From Olivibacter jilunii (lineage in GTDB: Bacteria; Bacteroidota; Bacteroidia; Sphingobacteriales; Sphingobacteriaceae): DNA of 64,000 nt. The position numbers and the translations under genes are program-made. The notes under the pieces were generated by a model, which was not told the origin of the DNA, did not search any database, and worked only from the letters and a program-made list of their open reading frames with translations. Positions within the stretch are counted from its first letter, which is position 1. Each line of letters begins with the position of its first letter. This document shows positions 52,242 through 61,675 of the stretch, piece after piece. The stretch is taken from the NCBI RefSeq assembly GCF_900607235.1, contig NZ_LR027850.1, forward strand, positions 62,001 through 126,000, given 5' to 3'.

Positions 52242-52733
52242 ATGCGCATCTCATATAAAGCTGATTTTTTCGAGGAAGTTAAAAGAAAAATAACATCCCA
52301 GGGCTTCCGGATTGTTGGTCTTGATCATTCGCAGCCGTGGGGTGGTTCAGTAATGATCGACGAAAGCCAGGCACAACGCTTCGCTGACCTATTTTTTCAA
52401 GAGGTTATACAGTCTCAAGAGAAAAAGGCCGCTCATCCCTCTAAACCCAAAGTCTTGGTTATTGAACCAAAGCAGGCTATTGCTTGGCAATATCATCAAC
52501 GTAGGGCCGAATGGTGGCAAGTGATTGTAGGCGAAGTAGGCGTGATTACGAGTGATGATGATGAAGAAAGAAGGCTATTGGTTAAACAGTCAAAAGATAT
52601 CATCGAGCTGAGACCGGGAAAGCGACACCGCTTGGTAGGATTAGACGACTGGGCTGTTATCGCACAACTTTGGAACCATGTGGATGTTCAGTATCCTTCG
52701 GATGATGCAGACGTAATACGATTGAAATTATAG
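52242..52733 (+). CDS. Cupin protein related to type II phosphomannose isomerase
   Basis: This 163-residue protein has a C-terminal cupin of the mannose-6-phosphate isomerase/ManC type (about 70-155; AIAWQYHQRRAEWWQVIVGE, then IIELRPGKRHRLVGLDDWAV, with histidines in YHQRRAEWW and KRHRL) and a PWGG motif near residue 33, also found before such cupins. The pyrophosphorylase domain of ManC is absent. It may isomerise or bind a sugar phosphate for GDP-mannose supply; a regulatory role is also possible. It opens the operon, 37 bases before gmd. Confidence 0.7.
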   Translation: MRISYKADFFEEVKRKITSQGFRIVGLDHSQPWGGSVMIDESQAQRFADLFFQEVIQSQEKKAAHPSKPKVLVIEPKQAIAWQYHQRRAEWWQVIVGEVGVITSDDDEERRLLVKQSKDIIELRPGKRHRLVGLDDWAVIAQLWNHVDVQYPSDDADVIRLKL

Positions 52734-52770
52734 CTCATAGGAGTGAAATAATATAAAAACAATGTAACAT

Positions 52771-53871
52771 ATGAAGACAGCATTAATTACTGGTGTAAAT
52801 GGGCAAGATGGAGCCTATCTTGCAGAACTTTTATTAGAGAAAGGCTACATGGTGCATGGTGTTAAACGCCGTTCGTCATTGATCAACACCGATCGTATAG
52901 ACCATCTATATCAAGACCCACACAGCGAAAATGTGCGCTTTAAGTTGCATTATGGCGACATGACAGATAGCACCAACCTGATTCGTATTATCCAGGAAAC
53001 GCAACCCGATGAAATTTACAATTTAGCGGCGATGAGCCACGTAAAGGTAAGTTTTGATACACCGGAATATACTGCTAATGCCGACGGGATAGGAACTTTA
53101 CGTATTCTAGAGGCCATCCGTATTCTTGGTTTGGAAAAGAAAACGCGCATTTACCAAGCTTCGACCTCTGAGCTATATGGTTTAGTGCAAGCAGTACCGC
53201 AAAGCGAAACCACACCCTTTTATCCACGGAGCCCTTACGCCGTAGCTAAGTTATATGCTTATTGGATTACGGTGAATTATCGTGAAGCGTACAATATGTA
53301 TGCCTGCAACGGAATCCTGTTTAACCACGAGAGTCCCTTACGTGGTGAGACGTTTGTGACGCGGAAAATCACACGAGCGGTGGCGGCTATTTCTCTAGGC
53401 CTGCAGGACAAGATGTTCTTAGGCAATTTGGATGCGCGCCGCGATTGGGGACATGCCAAGGACTATGTAAAAGCAATGTGGCTTATCCTACAACAAGAAA
53501 AAGCGGAAGATTATGTTATTGCAACCGGAATTACCACACCGGTGCGTGATTTTGTAAAAATGGCTTTTGCGGAAGTGGGCGCCGAAATAGAGTTTAAAGG
53601 TGAAGGTGTAAATGAAAAAGGATTTGTCAAGTCACTAAGCAATCCGGAATATGATGCTTTACAGATAGGACAAGAGGTAGTATCTGTAGATCCGGCTTAT
53701 TTCCGTCCGACGGAGGTTGAGTTGTTGATCGGTGATCCGACTAAGTCGAAAACAAAATTGGGCTGGGAGCCGGAATATGATTTATCTGCTTTGTGCCGCG
53801 AAATGGTGGCTTCGGATATCGAGGTGTTTAAAAAGGACAATAAAACGCAGTGGGAGCATTTGGCGGGGTAG
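52771..53871 (+). CDS. gmd: GDP-mannose 4,6-dehydratase
   Basis: This 366-residue extended short-chain dehydrogenase has the NADP-binding [17 protein letters not shown], catalytic Thr132/Glu134 in STSELYG, and Tyr156-Lys160 (YAVAK). It also has the family-specific [12 protein letters not shown] and [19 protein letters not shown] segments. It converts GDP-D-mannose to GDP-4-keto-6-deoxy-D-mannose, the precursor of GDP-fucose, GDP-rhamnose and GDP-perosamine. No reductase or aminotransferase that would complete the sugar is seen in this window; it may lie past the right edge or elsewhere. Length and motifs are normal. Confidence 0.96.
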   Translation: MKTALITGVNGQDGAYLAELLLEKGYMVHGVKRRSSLINTDRIDHLYQDPHSENVRFKLHYGDMTDSTNLIRIIQETQPDEIYNLAAMSHVKVSFDTPEYTANADGIGTLRILEAIRILGLEKKTRIYQASTSELYGLVQAVPQSETTPFYPRSPYAVAKLYAYWITVNYREAYNMYACNGILFNHESPLRGETFVTRKITRAVAAISLGLQDKMFLGNLDARRDWGHAKDYVKAMWLILQQEKAEDYVIATGITTPVRDFVKMAFAEVGAEIEFKGEGVNEKGFVKSLSNPEYDALQIGQEVVSVDPAYFRPTEVELLIGDPTKSKTKLGWEPEYDLSALCREMVASDIEVFKKDNKTQWEHLAG

Positions 53872-53901
53872 TATATAAAATGATTAGATGAAAGACGCTT
53901 A

Positions 53902-55347
53902 ATGAATAATGCGAAAAAACTCGTAGCAAAAGGTGTTTTTTGGACGGGCATACAAATGGTGGTTAATCAAGGATTTGGTTTTATCATTCGTTTGGTATTG
54001 GCGAAGCTCTTGTTCCCGGAGCAATTCGGTATCGTAGGAATGGCAACTGTGTTTACGGGATTTGTTCAGGTGATGAACGACTTAGGCATAGGAGCTGCGC
54101 TTGTCCAAAAAAAGGATGAGACATTGAGCGAGGAGCACTTTCACACAGCATTTTGGACGGGTTTCGGATGGTCATTATTCATTTATCTGATCATTTGCTT
54201 TGCTGTAGCGCCATTAGCCGCTATGTTTTATAGTGAACCTATCTTGAAGGCACTTATTCCTGTAATCGGTTTGGGGGTACTATCAAGTCCGATCAATTTG
54301 GTTAATAAGGCTCAATTAACAAAGCGCATGGATTTCAAAAAAATTGCGTTTATTGACAACACATCGAACATTCTCTCAGGATGTCTTTCTCTCGGCCTTG
54401 CATTTTCCGGAGCGGGTGTGTGGTCGTTGGCCTTTAACTCGGTAGCTTCAATTATTGTAGCGATTCCGCTTTATTTTAAAGCAACCGGATGGAAGCCCAG
54501 GTTTATTTGGAATAAGCAAGCTTTTCACGATATCTTCGGTTTTGGTATCTATACGACAGGGACTAATGTGCTTAATTATCTAATTAACAATGTGGACTAT
54601 TTGTTAATAGGAAAGTTATTAAGCGCACAGCTGCTTGGTGCTTATACATTTGCCTTCATTCTTACTGATACATTTCGGAGCAGGCTTATGGCCGTCATCA
54701 ACAATGTAATGTATCCGCTTTATGGCAAGAAGCAGACAGACCATAAGGCGCTAAAAAGCTACTATTTGAAAGTCATCAATTATAATAGCTTAATTATTTA
54801 TCCTATTATGACGGCTTTCTGCGCGCTGGCTGAACCTATAATTCTTGTATTCTTTGGCGACAAGTGGGAAATGGCTATTGAGCCACTTCGCATTTTAGCC
54901 ATCGCGGTGATGTTCCATATGATGGTTAATAGCAATACGGCGCTGATTAGAGGAGTCGGTAGGCCTGGCTTGGAAATGAAACTTCAATTGGTAAAGGCAG
55001 TTATATTCTTACCCATGCTGTTAGCAGGCATCTATTACTATGGAATTATTGGGGCTGCTTGGGCGATACTATTGAACAAAGTGATAGCAGTATTAATCGC
55101 TCAGTATACCTTTAATAAGCTACTGGCAATTAAGGTAAGCACCAAAGAGTTCTTAGTAGCCATTAAAGACCCGTGGATTGCATCGTTATTGGCTTATCTG
55201 GTGTCAAAAATCACATTTACCCTACTGGGTTGGCCCTTTGTTGTATCGGCTTCCTTACTGATGTTGACTTATATGTTGGTTATTTGGTTGCTCATGGGAA
55301 ATGAGATTCGTCTACAAATCAATCAACTCAAATTAATGAAGAAATAA
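53902..55347 (+). CDS. Polysaccharide flippase of the MOP/WzxC family
   Basis: This 481-residue inner-membrane protein has about 12-14 hydrophobic segments and the start AKKLVAKGVFWTGIQMVVNQ typical of Polysacc_synt lipopolysaccharide flippases. Further motifs are FPEQFGIVGMATVFTGFVQV, LGIGAALVQ and DYLLIGKLLSAQLLGAYTFA. It would flip the undecaprenyl-linked repeat unit to the periplasmic side, where the Wzy-type protein at 60524 polymerises it. It lies in the operon between gmd and a nitroreductase-like gene. Confidence 0.93.
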   Translation: MNNAKKLVAKGVFWTGIQMVVNQGFGFIIRLVLAKLLFPEQFGIVGMATVFTGFVQVMNDLGIGAALVQKKDETLSEEHFHTAFWTGFGWSLFIYLIICFAVAPLAAMFYSEPILKALIPVIGLGVLSSPINLVNKAQLTKRMDFKKIAFIDNTSNILSGCLSLGLAFSGAGVWSLAFNSVASIIVAIPLYFKATGWKPRFIWNKQAFHDIFGFGIYTTGTNVLNYLINNVDYLLIGKLLSAQLLGAYTFAFILTDTFRSRLMAVINNVMYPLYGKKQTDHKALKSYYLKVINYNSLIIYPIMTAFCALAEPIILVFFGDKWEMAIEPLRILAIAVMFHMMVNSNTALIRGVGRPGLEMKLQLVKAVIFLPMLLAGIYYYGIIGAAWAILLNKVIAVLIAQYTFNKLLAIKVSTKEFLVAIKDPWIASLLAYLVSKITFTLLGWPFVVSASLLMLTYMLVIWLLMGNEIRLQINQLKLMKK

Positions 55348-55360
55348 TAGAAGAATAGCT

Positions 55361-56425
55361 ATGATGAAGGCCCTAAAAGCACCTATTAAACGAATGATCA
55401 AAGAGACAATACCGATCTATTGTGCTCGATCAAAAAAATTATCTGTTCTTTATTATCTGCTGTTTGATAAATCTTTTGCCCGAGAAAGCCAAGCTGTATT
55501 AGCTGGAAGAGTGAAACATGTAAAGGAGGCGAAGGAAATCAAAGCAAACTACTTTTTATTAGTACGCAATACGCACCGGATTGAAAAGGGCTTATTGATG
55601 CGTCCTCGCAGGGCCGTTTTTGGAAAGGATTATATTGAAGAGACGATTGATAGCTTTGAAGGAATTTGCAAATTGCAATCTACGACGGATACAAATTTAC
55701 AATTGAAGTGGTTTAAGGACGTCTTGTCCGCCTATTTCGAGTCTGCAGGCGAAGAAGACCCCTTCGTCTATAAGTTGGGGCAACGCTATCACCGCATTCT
55801 TCAAGAGTGTATGCCGCCTACGAATATACCAGACGGAAAAGCGGAAGCAAAGTCCGTTCCCTATGTCCGTTTGGAAGAACATCGGAGTAACATTTCCTTT
55901 GAGGATTTTTATCAATTGTGCCGTCAACGTCGATCCGTTCGTTGGTTTTTAGACATACCCGTTCCACGGGAAATGATCGATAAGGCGATTCTAGCGGCTA
56001 ATCAAGCACCGAGTGCTTGTAATAGGCAGCCATTTGAATTTCGCATTTTTGATGAGGCCCAGCTGGTAAAGGAAGGGATTAATTTACCTATGGGAACCAA
56101 AGGGTACGGTCATTCGATACCTGTCTTTATTGTTTTGGTGGGAAATCTGGATGCCTATTTTGATGAAAGAGACCGTCATGTAATGTATATTGATGCTTCT
56201 TTGGCTTCTATGTCCTTTATGTTGGCTCTAGAAACTATGGGTTTAAGCAGCTGCGCTATTAACTGGCCTGATATTGAAAGTCGTGAACAAAAAATGGATA
56301 AATTTTTAATGTTGAAGCCTTATCAACGTGCGTTGATGTGTATGGGAGTCGGCTACCCTGATCCGGAAGGTTTGGTGGCTTTTTCGGAAAAAAGACCGTT
56401 GGACCAAATTCGTAGATATAATTAA
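55361..56425 (+). CDS. Nitroreductase-family protein with long N-terminal domain
   Basis: The C-terminal part of this 354-residue protein (about 183-354) is a nitroreductase fold: FMN-binding RQRRSVRWFL, AANQAPSACNRQPFEF, ASLASMSFMLALETMGLSSC and MCMGVGYPDPEG. The first about 180 residues are an extra helical region with a conserved-looking RNTHRIEKGLLMRPRRAVFG motif, absent from ordinary nitroreductases. Position inside a polysaccharide operon, between flippase and pyruvyl transferase, suggests a redox step on the glycan or its precursor rather than nitro-compound reduction. The reaction is unknown. Confidence 0.85.
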   Translation: MMKALKAPIKRMIKETIPIYCARSKKLSVLYYLLFDKSFARESQAVLAGRVKHVKEAKEIKANYFLLVRNTHRIEKGLLMRPRRAVFGKDYIEETIDSFEGICKLQSTTDTNLQLKWFKDVLSAYFESAGEEDPFVYKLGQRYHRILQECMPPTNIPDGKAEAKSVPYVRLEEHRSNISFEDFYQLCRQRRSVRWFLDIPVPREMIDKAILAANQAPSACNRQPFEFRIFDEAQLVKEGINLPMGTKGYGHSIPVFIVLVGNLDAYFDERDRHVMYIDASLASMSFMLALETMGLSSCAINWPDIESREQKMDKFLMLKPYQRALMCMGVGYPDPEGLVAFSEKRPLDQIRRYN

Positions 56426-56432
56426 TAGACAC

Positions 56433-57578
56433 ATGATAATCGAATTACGTGGGGTTGAATTCCACAATAAAGGTGCCGAATTGATGCTACATGCCATTAT
56501 GGATGTTGTTAAAAAACAAATTCCTGATGTGGTTTTCGTTATGGAGAAACGGCCTAGTGCAACAATTAAACAACAACGTAGCTTGGGTATTTATACCAAA
56601 TTGAACGTGAAGAAATATGGGATAGACTCGGCTAAGTGGGGTCGATTTATGCCAAAATTCCTGATGCGCAGTTTAGGTTTTGTTCACGAAAAGGACATTC
56701 AGGCTGTGCTTGATGGTTCGGGGTTCGCGTTTGGCGATTTTTGGGGCGAAAAAAAGGCGGGTGAACGTTTGGCAAATCATATTGAAAAGTGGAAAAGGCA
56801 AGGGAAAAAAGTCATTATGCTGCCACAAGCTTTTGGAGCATTTGAGAATCCTGCATTACAACAGAAAATGAGAATTATTTTAGATCAAGCCGATCTGGTC
56901 TTCGCGCGTGATCAATATTCACTTGCTTATTTGAATGGTTTGCAGGTGTCAACCGATCGAATACACCTTAGACCGGATTTTACCAATCTGATCAAAGGAA
57001 AGGTACCCGATTATTTTAATCCGAAGGAAACGGAAGTGGCCATCATTCCTAATAATAAACTGTTGGAGTCCAATATTTTTACACACCGTGGTCAATACCT
57101 GGAACGTTTACACGATCTAGTCGTATTGATTGAAAGGCATGGTAAGATCCCTTTTTTCCTTATTCACGAAGGAAAAAAAGACCTGCAGCTTGCGGAGGAT
57201 GTAAATACTCAATTCAGTAAAACCGTCAAAATTATCAAAGAAGATGACCCGCTTAAAGTGAAAGGAATTATTGGCGCCTGTAAAGGTGTTGTCACATCAA
57301 GGTTTCACGGCCTGGTCAGTGCACTTTCTCAAGCAGTACCTTGTCTTTGCATTGGGTGGAGTCATAAATATCAAGCCTTAATGGAAGATTACAATTTCAA
57401 GGAGGGCGGAATTGGAAAAGAGGACATGGATTTGGAGTCGCTCGAAGCTAAAATCTCATTGATTTTGGATGAGAAGAGCGCTGCTATATGCAAGCAGACA
57501 TTAGCAGACGCAGGTGCGAAGCAAAAGGAACTATCGAAACAGATGTGGGAGCAGGTGTTTTACGTACTAAGGAATTGA
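56433..57578 (+). CDS. Polysaccharide pyruvyl transferase (WcaK/CsaB-like)
   Basis: This 381-residue protein has the family's N-terminal glycine/asparagine-rich motif (ELRGVEFHNKGAELMLHAIM) and the C-terminal nucleotide/PEP-binding block (GVVTSRFHGLVSALSQAVPC, LCIGWSHKY). Such enzymes add a ketal-linked pyruvate from phosphoenolpyruvate to a sugar, giving an acidic polymer. It starts 8 bases after the nitroreductase-like gene. Together with WcaJ-, WcaF- and Gmd-type genes it makes the cluster resemble colanic-acid loci. Confidence 0.9.
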   Translation: MIIELRGVEFHNKGAELMLHAIMDVVKKQIPDVVFVMEKRPSATIKQQRSLGIYTKLNVKKYGIDSAKWGRFMPKFLMRSLGFVHEKDIQAVLDGSGFAFGDFWGEKKAGERLANHIEKWKRQGKKVIMLPQAFGAFENPALQQKMRIILDQADLVFARDQYSLAYLNGLQVSTDRIHLRPDFTNLIKGKVPDYFNPKETEVAIIPNNKLLESNIFTHRGQYLERLHDLVVLIERHGKIPFFLIHEGKKDLQLAEDVNTQFSKTVKIIKEDDPLKVKGIIGACKGVVTSRFHGLVSALSQAVPCLCIGWSHKYQALMEDYNFKEGGIGKEDMDLESLEAKISLILDEKSAAICKQTLADAGAKQKELSKQMWEQVFYVLRN

Positions 57579-57603
57579 TAAAATAAGCAGATAAAGCTAT
57601 CGT

Positions 57604-58542
57604 ATGGAAATCGCAGTCATTATACCGGTATACAATGCTGAAGCCTATGTGGCAGATGCAGTACAGTCTGCCTTACAGTTTGAGGAAGTGAAAGAGGTCA
57701 TTCTTATTGAGGACTGCTCACCGGACAATGCTTTGGCCGTATGTAAGGAGTTGGAAAGACAACATGAACGGGTTAAGCTTTATCAGCACGAAAATGGCAT
57801 AAATAAAGGAGCCGGCGCATCTCGAAATCTTGGCATACAGAAGGCTACTTGTCCCTATATCGCTTTTTTGGACGCTGATGATCTGTTTTTAACGAATCGC
57901 TTTGATGCTGAACGGGAGTATTGGCGGGAGGGAAAAGATTTCGACGCCATGTATGGGGCCTTAGGTATTCACTTTTACTCGCAAGAGGCTCAAGAGAAAT
58001 ATGCCAGCCATTTCTCATCGAAGTTTACGGTGGTGCGAAATTTTAAGGCAGGCGAGTCCATGTTCGAAGAACTGCTTGGTATCAATGAGAAACGTAGAGG
58101 GCACATTCATTTGGATACGCTTACTGTAAGAAAAGTAGTTCTTGCTCGAATGCCGATGCACTTTCAGGAAAATTTGCGATTACATCAAGACTATGAATTT
58201 ACTATCCGATTGGGCTATTACGCACAGGTCGTTCCCGGCATTCTTGCCCAGGCGATCGCTACTAGAGGTGTCCATTTGGAAAATCGGTATACGAAGGTGG
58301 GGTTTAAGGAGAAAAAGTACTACCGTAACCAGTTACTCGTATGGGAAGCGTTAGATCGATGGGCCCAGGAAGAAGGTTTGGCTGCTCGATATAAGCAATT
58401 TATCGCCCGAAAAATTTACGCATATAAAATAGCTGGTTCCTATTTCTTCAGTGCTTGGTCACTCTTTTTGAAATACTTATTGAAGGAGCGGCAAGTATTA
58501 AAAGAGTATAGAATTTATTATAGAACTATGTTGAATCGTTAG
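57604..58542 (+). CDS. Glycosyltransferase family 2
   Basis: This 312-residue cytoplasmic GT-A enzyme has the N-terminal IAVIIPVYNAEAYVADAVQS, VILIEDCSPDN, GAGASRNLGIQKA and the metal-binding FLDADDLFL motif. A C-terminal basic amphipathic region may touch the membrane. It would transfer one sugar of the repeat unit from a nucleotide-sugar to the lipid-linked acceptor; donor and linkage cannot be read from sequence. Confidence 0.93.
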   Translation: MEIAVIIPVYNAEAYVADAVQSALQFEEVKEVILIEDCSPDNALAVCKELERQHERVKLYQHENGINKGAGASRNLGIQKATCPYIAFLDADDLFLTNRFDAEREYWREGKDFDAMYGALGIHFYSQEAQEKYASHFSSKFTVVRNFKAGESMFEELLGINEKRRGHIHLDTLTVRKVVLARMPMHFQENLRLHQDYEFTIRLGYYAQVVPGILAQAIATRGVHLENRYTKVGFKEKKYYRNQLLVWEALDRWAQEEGLAARYKQFIARKIYAYKIAGSYFFSAWSLFLKYLLKERQVLKEYRIYYRTMLNR

Positions 58543-58546
58543 CCTT

Positions 58547-59344
58547 ATGACGAAAGATATGATAAAAAAGCCATTAGTATCTATTATAGTACCCGTATAT
58601 AATCGAGCAGATTTTATCGGTGTTACTTTAGAGAACCTCGTGGCAAATCAATATCGCCCATTGGAAATAATACTGGTAGACGATGGCTCTTCGGATACGT
58701 CGCTTTCTGTGCTTGAGCGGTTTAGGGAAAGCCAGCAGAACGAGCTCTTTACAGTAAAAGTTTTTACGCAGTCAAACCAGGGAGCGCCCGCTGCTCGGAA
58801 TTATGGTTTTTTACAGGCTAAGGGGGCTTTTATTCAATTTTTGGACAGCGATGATTTAATTGACACGAATAAGTTCTCCGAGCAGATCCACAGCATGGAG
58901 TTAGAAAGTGCCGACTTCGGCCTCTGTGATTTTCAAATGATCTATGTAGATACAAATGAGCAGGTTTATCATTCCAATGCCCATAAGTTAAAGAAAGTAC
59001 TTAAAACACACGGTTCTTTCGGTTGTGGCTCACCTTTACTCAGAAAAGACTTAGCTGATAAGATTAGCTGGAATGTGCGATTGAAAAGAAATCAAGACGT
59101 TGATTATTTCCTCAAAGCTGCCCTTATGTCGATGCGTATTGCCTATGTGCCAAAAGCACTTTATACCTATGTGAGGCATAGCAGCGACCGAATTTCTGCT
59201 TCTTACAGTAAAACATCGCCAGTATATGACGAACGTATACGGTCTCTCAGGCAGTTGTTTGGCAGAATACCGAATAAATTCCATGCAGCCATCGCATTAA
59301 TGAACTTGTATTTAAGCTTATTCAAATTCAAATTAACAAGATAG
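58547..59344 (+). CDS. Glycosyltransferase family 2
   Basis: This 265-residue GT-A enzyme has VSIIVPVYNRADFIGVTLEN, ILVDDGSSD, NQGAPAARNYGFLQAKGAFI and the FLDSDDLID metal-binding motif. It starts 4 bases after the preceding transferase. Start MTKDMIKK; an internal methionine at residue 5 is equally possible. Its role is one linkage of the repeat unit. Confidence 0.93.
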   Translation: MTKDMIKKPLVSIIVPVYNRADFIGVTLENLVANQYRPLEIILVDDGSSDTSLSVLERFRESQQNELFTVKVFTQSNQGAPAARNYGFLQAKGAFIQFLDSDDLIDTNKFSEQIHSMELESADFGLCDFQMIYVDTNEQVYHSNAHKLKKVLKTHGSFGCGSPLLRKDLADKISWNVRLKRNQDVDYFLKAALMSMRIAYVPKALYTYVRHSSDRISASYSKTSPVYDERIRSLRQLFGRIPNKFHAAIALMNLYLSLFKFKLTR

Positions 59345-59345
59345 T

Positions 59346-60512
59346 ATGGTGAAATTATTCTTCGATATTATGATTACGGGGCATCACGTAGAATATATTG
59401 ACCATATGGTGAATTATCTTCGAGAAAAAGAAGATGGGCACAACTACGTTTTTGTGGTACACCCTCAATTTGAAGAACGCTTTCCTGAAATTGCGATTAA
59501 GATAAAAGAAGCGCGCAATTTGCGCCTTGTCTGTGTTAGTCTACATGAATTTGAGAAAACCCAAGGTCGAGGGCTGGTGAAAATGTCTTTTAATACTTAT
59601 CGGTTAGCCCATCGATATGCTTTACAAGTAGGGGCGGATCATGTCTGCTTTCTCTATTTCAATTTATTGCAATTACCATTAATCTTTTACACGCCAAGCT
59701 ACAGCGTAAGTGGTATCCTATTCCTTCAATTTTATCGTATGCATCGAGGAAGCTTAAAGGAGCGGATTAAATATTTGCGCAAATATTTAATTACCAAAGG
59801 TTATACAGGAAACAAAAAAGTGAATCGTGTTTTTGTTTTGAACGATGAACAAACAGTTTCTTTTCTGAATAGGAAATTTAAAACTTCCATTTTTAAGACG
59901 TTGGCTGACCCTATTCCAAACATAGAACCGTTGGAAGCTTTCAGTGTGTATGAACATTATGGTATTTCGAAAGATCGCCAAATATACTTACATATTGGAA
60001 GTTTGAGTGACCGGAAAGGAACGATCGAATTTGTGAACTCCGCCACCTATTTAAAGCCCGAAGTGCAGATGAAAGTGGTGTTTCTATTGGTGGGAAAGGC
60101 GGGGAACAGCCAAGAGGAAGAAGAACTTCAATTGGCACTTAATGAGCTTCGCATGAAAACGCAAGTACCTATTATTTGGGATAATCGTTTTGTACCGAAT
60201 GCCATGATGAAAAGTCTTTTTAACCAGTGTTATGCGGTGGTGATTCCCTATAAAAACGCAGAAGCTTCCAGTGGAATTCTCGGCCATGCCGCTGCTTCCA
60301 ATAAAATGGTGATTACAACGGGTAAAGGATTATTAAAGGATATTGTTAACACGTATCAACTTGGTCTGTTAGTCGATGAGGTTACGCCGGGGGAAATTGG
60401 CAGACAAATTACCGTTGCCAGTGGCCACTATAACTTCGTTAGCAAGGCTCGGGATTTTGTTGAATTGAAAAGCGTGGATCATTTTGCAGCTGAAGTTGAG
60501 ACTGCTTTATAG
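59346..60512 (+). CDS. Glycosyltransferase family 4-like
   Basis: The N-terminal half of this 388-residue protein lacks strong motifs (FFDIMITGHHVEYIDHMVNY). The C-terminal half is a GT-B nucleotide-sugar-binding domain with IYLHIGSLSDRKGTIEFVNS, VFLLVGKAGN, AVVIPYKNAEASSGILGHAA and MVITTGKGLLKDIV. It begins 1 base after the preceding stop. It would use a nucleotide-sugar; the fold assignment is firm and the donor unknown. Confidence 0.85.
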   Translation: MVKLFFDIMITGHHVEYIDHMVNYLREKEDGHNYVFVVHPQFEERFPEIAIKIKEARNLRLVCVSLHEFEKTQGRGLVKMSFNTYRLAHRYALQVGADHVCFLYFNLLQLPLIFYTPSYSVSGILFLQFYRMHRGSLKERIKYLRKYLITKGYTGNKKVNRVFVLNDEQTVSFLNRKFKTSIFKTLADPIPNIEPLEAFSVYEHYGISKDRQIYLHIGSLSDRKGTIEFVNSATYLKPEVQMKVVFLLVGKAGNSQEEEELQLALNELRMKTQVPIIWDNRFVPNAMMKSLFNQCYAVVIPYKNAEASSGILGHAAASNKMVITTGKGLLKDIVNTYQLGLLVDEVTPGEIGRQITVASGHYNFVSKARDFVELKSVDHFAAEVETAL

Positions 60513-60523
60513 TAATATAATAT

Positions 60524-61675
60524 ATGGAAGAGAACGGAAATAAATTAGTGATTTACCTCTGTATGATCGGAGTGGTCTTCCTTAGTTCCTTCCGTTCGCC
60601 GGATCCGGAGCTAGCACTGGATTATTCCGTTCCCTCCTATATTCAGTTTCTCCAGACACTGTCTGTACCCATCGTGTTGCTTTTGATGCTGTTGAGTATT
60701 GGATTTATGTTCCGGGTGCCGACAGAAATGGAAAAAGAAGGTGGGAAATCTTATTTGCCGTATTTTTTTATCTTCCAAGTCATTATTCTGTTAACCGAAT
60801 TTTCACGGCAGAATAATGCGACGGAGTTTTTGATACGTTTGTTATTCGGTATCATCACCTTTATTTATTTCTTGAAGGTAGTGGCCAATTTGCCCATTTA
60901 TCGAGCAGAGGGGTTTTCCGTTTTAGCAGCTTTTTTCTGGGGCAGTTTTTTCTTCATCGCATTGAACGTGCTTATACACGTTTCAGGAATAGGGCATGTC
61001 ATATGGAAAGGCCGATTATTTGGAGTGACGGCTCATCCCAATTTTATGGGAATCTGCGCGTCTATTGAAACGATCCTCGCTTTTGTCTTTTTATGGAAAG
61101 AACGGAAGTGGAAGAGACGCTCTATTTTCTTGATAGCTTTTGCAGTGGGTATCTATGCGTGTCTCTTGACAATGTCTCGTACATCCATGCTAGGAGTAGC
61201 CACCGGGGTTTTCATTTTCTTCATGGTAGGGATGAAAAATTCATCTTTCAAACCGTTTTTTATGATATTGTTAGCGCTGGTTTCAATGCTGTTGGTGGCT
61301 AACCTAACTATGCAGTCGTTGGATTATGCCGATCGGGGAAATACCCGAGAGCAGACGTGGCGCGAACTTTACGAAGATGCCTCTGAATTACCATTGATTG
61401 GGAAAGGACGAAGCGGTGCTAGCACAAATGCCTATATGTTTGCCATCGTGGCAGGAGGTGTTTTGGGAGCTGCATTTTTTTTCCGGAGCCTGTTTGGGGT
61501 GATGGCTTCAGCTTTTACGGATCTATTAAATACACACAACTTTAAGCGGTTGGCTTTCTTGGCTTTACTGACGTTGATATTGGTGACATCTGTTTTTGAA
61601 GGATACCTACTGGATACGGTGAGTATCCCATCCTTTACATATTGGATGTTATTGGCGGTTACTAGACAGTTATAA
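60524..61675 (+). CDS. O-antigen ligase/polymerase-like membrane protein (Wzy/WaaL family)
   Basis: This 383-residue protein has about 10 hydrophobic segments and a WaaL/Wzy_C-type core, with the conserved FGVTAHPNFMGICASI segment, TMSRTSMLGVATGVFIF and the large periplasmic loop containing EQTWRELYEDASELPLIGKG. In a cluster with Wzx and an initiating transferase it is best read as the repeat-unit polymerase. Its stop codon overlaps the next start (TAATG). Confidence 0.88.
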   Translation: MEENGNKLVIYLCMIGVVFLSSFRSPDPELALDYSVPSYIQFLQTLSVPIVLLLMLLSIGFMFRVPTEMEKEGGKSYLPYFFIFQVIILLTEFSRQNNATEFLIRLLFGIITFIYFLKVVANLPIYRAEGFSVLAAFFWGSFFFIALNVLIHVSGIGHVIWKGRLFGVTAHPNFMGICASIETILAFVFLWKERKWKRRSIFLIAFAVGIYACLLTMSRTSMLGVATGVFIFFMVGMKNSSFKPFFMILLALVSMLLVANLTMQSLDYADRGNTREQTWRELYEDASELPLIGKGRSGASTNAYMFAIVAGGVLGAAFFFRSLFGVMASAFTDLLNTHNFKRLAFLALLTLILVTSVFEGYLLDTVSIPSFTYWMLLAVTRQL

